Shown here: one piece after another, positions 43,133-46,281 of the stretch
How positions within the stretch are numbered: the stretch's first letter is position 1
Layout: each line of letters begins with the position of its first letter
Origin: Verrucomicrobiaceae bacterium
GTDB taxonomy: Bacteria; Verrucomicrobiota; Verrucomicrobiia; Opitutales; Intestinicryptomonadaceae
Direction: 5' to 3'
Assembly (NCBI GenBank): GCA_015061955.1
Contig: SUVO01000019.1
Location: 1 to 46,281, forward strand
DNA: 46,281 bases
The notes under the pieces: model-generated
Told to the model about the DNA's origin: nothing
What the model saw: the letters and a program-made list of their open reading frames with translations, nothing else
The model's database searches: none
Translations under genes and position numbers: made by a program

Positions 43133-44035
43133 TTATAGCTCTTTGAGTTTTTTTGTAGCTATTGCTGTTTTTATCTGAGCAACACTTATATTTGTTATTT
43201 GCTCGAAAATTTCGGGCGAAAAATTTGGCAATAAAAATGTTGCTTCTAAATCTGCTACATCTGCATTTTCGATAGCATCAAGCAAATTCTTTTTTTGTAG
43301 CCACTTAGGCAGACGAATTTGGCTTACTTTTAAATTTGTTGGCTTATTGAACATAATAGCAACAGGCTCTTGGGTATTGAAAAATCCACTACTATAATTA
43401 CACACGTTCCACTTACCCGAATTGCGATTTCCAACGTTAAAACTACCAGTATTGGCGTGTCCTTTATTATAATCTCCAGAGTTAAAACTACCAATATTAA
43501 AGCTACCTGTATTAGAATGCCCTTTATTTGACGAGCCAGAATTTAACGAACCTAAATTATCGTTGCCTACATTATCAATACCAGTATTTGAATCGCCTGT
43601 ATTAAAGTCGCCAACATTGAGATTTCCCACATTGCGCGAGCCTTTATTGAAATCGCCAATATTACAATCGCCATCATTAGAACGCCCTAAATTTCCATTG
43701 CCACAATTAAAATTTGTATCGGAAATAGTATTTACTAACTCATCAGTAACATCGCGCAACAAACGCATACGCTTACAACAAGCTTGTTTTTCTACTCCAT
43801 TTAAAACTTCAACATCAAGCCCTTCACACTCAACTTCAAAAATTCTAGCACCATCAACATACCAAATACGCCAATTCTTTGAAACATAATATCCTTTACC
43901 TCTAATTTTTGCATCGGGGATTTCTGGCAACCAAATACCAGCACAATCACAACTTGGCAGATAAGCAGAATAATCAAATTCTTTTGTTGGTGAAGCCGAA
44001 TTTTGTGCAATAACTTTGTAATATTTTTCAGACAT
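43133..44035 (-). CDS. Pentapeptide-repeat protein with 22 xGxxN units
   Basis: The 300-residue protein has three parts. Residues 1-110 form a Trp- and Cys-containing domain with no signal peptide (DCAGIWLPEIPDAKIRGKGYYV). Residues 111-220 are 22 consecutive five-residue units of the form xGxxN, for example TGSFN, SGDYN and KGHAN; only one unit (VCNYS) departs. Residues 221-300 are a helical tail with a run of ankyrin-like character (LLDAIENADVADLEATF). The repeats resemble the Asn-Gly class of pentapeptide repeats known from mycobacterial PPE-MPTR proteins, expected to form a beta-helix. Function is unknown. At DNA level the 15-nt period (43376-43705) offers scope for copy-number change. Confidence 0.8.
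   Translation of the reverse strand: MSEKYYKVIAQNSASPTKEFDYSAYLPSCDCAGIWLPEIPDAKIRGKGYYVSKNWRIWYVDGARIFEVECEGLDVEVLNGVEKQACCKRMRLLRDVTDELVNTISDTNFNCGNGNLGRSNDGDCNIGDFNKGSRNVGNLNVGDFNTGDSNTGIDNVGNDNLGSLNSGSSNKGHSNTGSFNIGSFNSGDYNKGHANTGSFNVGNRNSGKWNVCNYSSGFFNTQEPVAIMFNKPTNLKVSQIRLPKWLQKKNLLDAIENADVADLEATFLLPNFSPEIFEQITNISVAQIKTAIATKKLKEL
43376..43705 (-). repeat. 22 x 15-nt coding repeats
   Basis: This is the DNA encoding the xGxxN units. The Asn and Gly codons recur every 15 nt while the other positions vary, so the units are imperfect copies rather than identical tandem repeats. Confidence 0.85.
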
Positions 44036-44095
44036 ACTTTATATTGTGCAAAAATAAAAAATTTTCCTCAACTATTTTCGACAGATTTTATTTAC

Positions 44096-44126
44096 AAAAA
44101 AAAGAGCAATTCAACGAACTGCCCTT
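44096..44126 (-). terminator. Terminator of the PEP-CTERM gene
   Basis: On the minus strand a 9-bp stem with two wobble pairs (AGGGCAGTT/AATTGCTCT) has a 5-nt loop and is followed by eight T, 28 nt past the stop. Confidence 0.88.
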
Positions 44127-44153
44127 TATCGAAAATGTTCTGTTTACAAATTT

Positions 44154-46217
44154 TTACTTTCTTCTGCGATAAGCTACAAAACCAAGAGCTACTGCACCAA
44201 AGATTACTGCCCATTCTGCTGGTTCTGGAACTGCAGTAGAAATTGCATTAACATAGAACGAGCCATCGCCCATATCTTTAATTTGCAACTTATATTCTTC
44301 GGAGTTCTTTACTGTGAACGAATCTAAGATTTGTTGCTCGGTAAGGTCGAATATTCTGAGTTGGTCTTTAACTTCACCTTCGAGAATAATTTCGAAAGAT
44401 ATACCATCGGCACCTGCAAACGATGTTATGTTTGCATCTTCACCAACAGTCAAGCTACCATTTTCACCAAACAACAATTCAAGTGTTGAATTACCTGCAG
44501 CTTCAAAGAAGAAACCACCAATGTTATTTTCGGCATTGATTTCAAATACCGAATTTACAGCACGGGAACCTGCACCAGAAGCAACCAAAGCCTGTGTTGT
44601 AAAAGTGAAGATTGAGCTTGCTTGCGATGTTGCACCCCAACTTTCGCCAGTACCAATTACAAATGCGTCGGTTGTGTTCAAGGTTACTTTTATACCTTCT
44701 AAGAAGTTAACTTTGTTACCAAAAACCAACTTGCCTGTACCTGCATTTGATACAATATTTGCTGAACCAGCCAACCAATTTTTTACTGTCACGCCATCTG
44801 AACTTTTTGCAGTAGAATATTTTTGATTTATTGCTGAATTTGCACCAAATATTGTAGTACCACCATATAAAGCAAAAAGGAACGAGTCTTGAGTTTTTTG
44901 GTAGTTTGTATTTATAGAACCTGCGCCATTAACATTGATAGTACCATCTATATCACTTGCCTGCATACGAATACCACCAGCAACAGTCAAAGTAGAACCT
45001 TTTTTCATTATGTTTTTACCAAAAATATTGTTTGCTTCGGTTCCTGTATTGTCTGTATTTTGAGTGATCATCGATGCACCTTCCTCAAAAATAAACGTTT
45101 GTCCATTCAAAGAAGAACGTTTGGTAACATTTAAGGTTGTTCCCGATGCAAAAACTACCGTACAAGATTTTACGTTTGTACCAGCACCATTCACATAGCT
45201 AACAGTACCACCTGCATTTACATTAAATGTTGTATTTTGACTTGCTCCAACACAGAAAGAACCATCAAATGCCGAATTTATATTTACAACGCTTTCAACA
45301 AATGTAGCATCTAAATCTACCGATGCACCACTCAAATTATATGTTGAATATCCACCAGCAAATTCTGTTACAATTTTAAGATTTTTAATACCATTATCAA
45401 AGTTTATAACTTCAGGAGCACCATCAATTTCTGTTTTTATTGTATAAGTATTCTTCTTATCATTAACGGTTTGTTTTACACCATTAATATTGATGTTTCT
45501 AAATGTATAAGAACCATCATCACCAATAGTTGCAGCATTACTACCAAGTATTAAATTATTTTGATAATGAGTTGCTCCACTTCCATCTGGTTTCTTAACC
45601 GATTCCGATGAAATAGTAATAATTGCGTCTGTCATCTGAGTATTAGTAGGATCTTCCCAAGACAAATTCGATGCGATTGTCTGAACAGATTCTTTCATCA
45701 CAGCATTCCAAGTAAATGTTGCACCAGCTTTTAGCTTAAAACTAGAACTCAAAGAAGCTCCATTATTATACATTCCCTGAAACAACGCATTTCCAACAAC
45801 ACTTACGTTAGCACGTTCAATAGTTGTAATGCCATTACCAGTAAAACGTATAGCACCGTTACCTTCGGTTAAGAAATCTAAAGTACTACCTTCATCAACA
45901 CTGGTAATTGTTGCACCATAAAAACCAAGCGAGTTGTTTGAACCACCATCACCATCAGGCTTTACAACTACCTTATTATTAGTTGAACCTGAAGTTATAG
46001 TCATCGTGCCAGAATAATCACGAGGCGCATTTCTATTAAAATTAAGCGTTAAATCAGAACCATCGAATGTAATAGAAGCATTACCTGCAAGCAACACACC
46101 ATCAGTGAGCCAATTATATGGGCTATTTTCTGAATCTATTATGATGTCTGATATATCGGCATATGTTGCCGATAGCGCAAATAGAGTAAATAAGCTAGTA
46201 GTTATTGTCTTTTTCAT
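44154..46217 (-). CDS. PEP-CTERM surface protein, beta-helix type
   Basis: The 687-residue protein starts at 46217 with a signal peptide (MKKTITTSLFTLFALSATYA), supported by AAAAGGAT upstream. The body is Asn/Thr/Gly/Ser-rich with repeated short strands (GNASITFDGSDLTLNF, FKLKAGATFTW, NTTFNVNAGGTVSYVN), as in passenger domains of autotransporter-like beta-helices. It ends with VPEP, a hydrophobic helix and YRRRK, the PEP-CTERM signal recognised by an exosortase, so the mature protein should be processed and displayed or released. No beta-barrel domain is present. The promoter in front contains a G10 tract. Ligand or role is unknown; adhesion or an extracellular matrix is a guess. Confidence 0.88.
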   Translation of the reverse strand: MKKTITTSLFTLFALSATYADISDIIIDSENSPYNWLTDGVLLAGNASITFDGSDLTLNFNRNAPRDYSGTMTITSGSTNNKVVVKPDGDGGSNNSLGFYGATITSVDEGSTLDFLTEGNGAIRFTGNGITTIERANVSVVGNALFQGMYNNGASLSSSFKLKAGATFTWNAVMKESVQTIASNLSWEDPTNTQMTDAIITISSESVKKPDGSGATHYQNNLILGSNAATIGDDGSYTFRNININGVKQTVNDKKNTYTIKTEIDGAPEVINFDNGIKNLKIVTEFAGGYSTYNLSGASVDLDATFVESVVNINSAFDGSFCVGASQNTTFNVNAGGTVSYVNGAGTNVKSCTVVFASGTTLNVTKRSSLNGQTFIFEEGASMITQNTDNTGTEANNIFGKNIMKKGSTLTVAGGIRMQASDIDGTINVNGAGSINTNYQKTQDSFLFALYGGTTIFGANSAINQKYSTAKSSDGVTVKNWLAGSANIVSNAGTGKLVFGNKVNFLEGIKVTLNTTDAFVIGTGESWGATSQASSIFTFTTQALVASGAGSRAVNSVFEINAENNIGGFFFEAAGNSTLELLFGENGSLTVGEDANITSFAGADGISFEIILEGEVKDQLRIFDLTEQQILDSFTVKNSEEYKLQIKDMGDGSFYVNAISTAVPEPAEWAVIFGAVALGFVAYRRRK

Positions 46218-46249
46218 AATGTATATCCTTTTTATAAAACGAGATGCAA

Positions 46250-46280
46250 ATGCTACCCCCCCCCCAACAGTCTTTGTCAA
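46250..46280 (-). promoter_or_regulatory. Candidate phase-variable promoter with G10 spacer
   Basis: On the minus strand a perfect TTGACA (46275-46280) is followed by a 19-nt spacer, AAGACTGTT plus ten G (46256-46265), and then TAGCAT (46250-46255, four of six -10 bases). Transcription would start near 46243, about 25 nt before the ATG, with a good ribosome-binding site between. A loss of two G would give the optimal 17-nt spacing. Confidence 0.7.
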
Positions 46281-46281
46281 G

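Noticed and set aside
43376..43705. Regular 15-nt periodicity resembling a CRISPR or minisatellite
   Set aside because: The repeats are in frame, encode xGxxN units, and lack the repeat-spacer structure of CRISPR.
46218..46280. Extension of the PEP-CTERM reading frame through the G tract, starting at TTG 46280
   Set aside because: It would bury the signal peptide behind 21 residues, and the first bases coincide with a perfect -35 box. The ATG at 46217 has a proper ribosome-binding site.

Overview
The window is an AT-rich, gene-dense bacterial chromosome segment with no phage, insertion sequence or CRISPR array. The best guess for its owner is an anaerobic Verrucomicrobiota- or Lentisphaerae-like member of the PVC group. 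That rests on a PEP-CTERM surface protein, three exported DUF5696-type proteins, exported glycosidases without SusC/SusD partners, a reverse rubrerythrin and NadA. It is an inference, because no rRNA is present. Many genes lack a clear Shine-Dalgarno and have A-rich leaders; others have AAGGA.

Layout. 1-392 is a gene-free stretch packed with nested inverted repeats. 393-4437 (minus) holds the chaperones groEL, groES and dnaK. 4746-8468 (minus) holds two tandem exported DUF5696/GH101-like paralogues that share near-identical DNA patches. 8685-16041 (plus) holds a GH50-like lipoprotein glycosidase, an OprP-like porin and a GH2 beta-galactosidase with an inserted LamG-like domain. The housekeeping genes nth and miaA follow the GH2 gene with almost no spacing. 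17548-18576 is an exported propeller-like protein. 18691-18766 is tRNA-Ile2(CAU). 18896-21968 holds membrane and unknown proteins (DUF2157, GDYXXLXY-like, DUF456, one orphan). 22097-24369 is argS plus a cobalamin adenosyltransferase. 24432-26333 is the third DUF5696 paralogue. mutL (minus) follows, divergent from an operon of a two-domain esterase, mpl, a small membrane protein and hisI. Then come dnaN, reverse rubrerythrin, a CE7-like esterase, nadA, a two-gene type II secretion/type IV pilus fragment, queC, lysS-lolC-lolD, a protein with 22 pentapeptide repeats, and a PEP-CTERM surface protein at the right edge.

How the genes work together. The DUF5696 proteins, the GH50-like enzyme, GH2, the porin and the esterases look like a distributed system for stripping acylated, galactose-containing glycans outside the cell and importing the products. 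The DUF5696 proteins share an upstream sequence element about 60 nt before their starts, which suggests common control.

The most striking signal is at the right edge. The PEP-CTERM gene has a perfect TTGACA -35 box separated from its -10 box by a 19-nt spacer that contains a run of ten G. This is the architecture of a promoter switched on and off by slipped-strand changes in repeat length. Other oddities are a MutL without the endonuclease motif, a HisI with all three metal-binding aspartates changed, an endonuclease III with rearranged cluster cysteines, and an SGNH esterase domain with Asn in place of the catalytic Asp.
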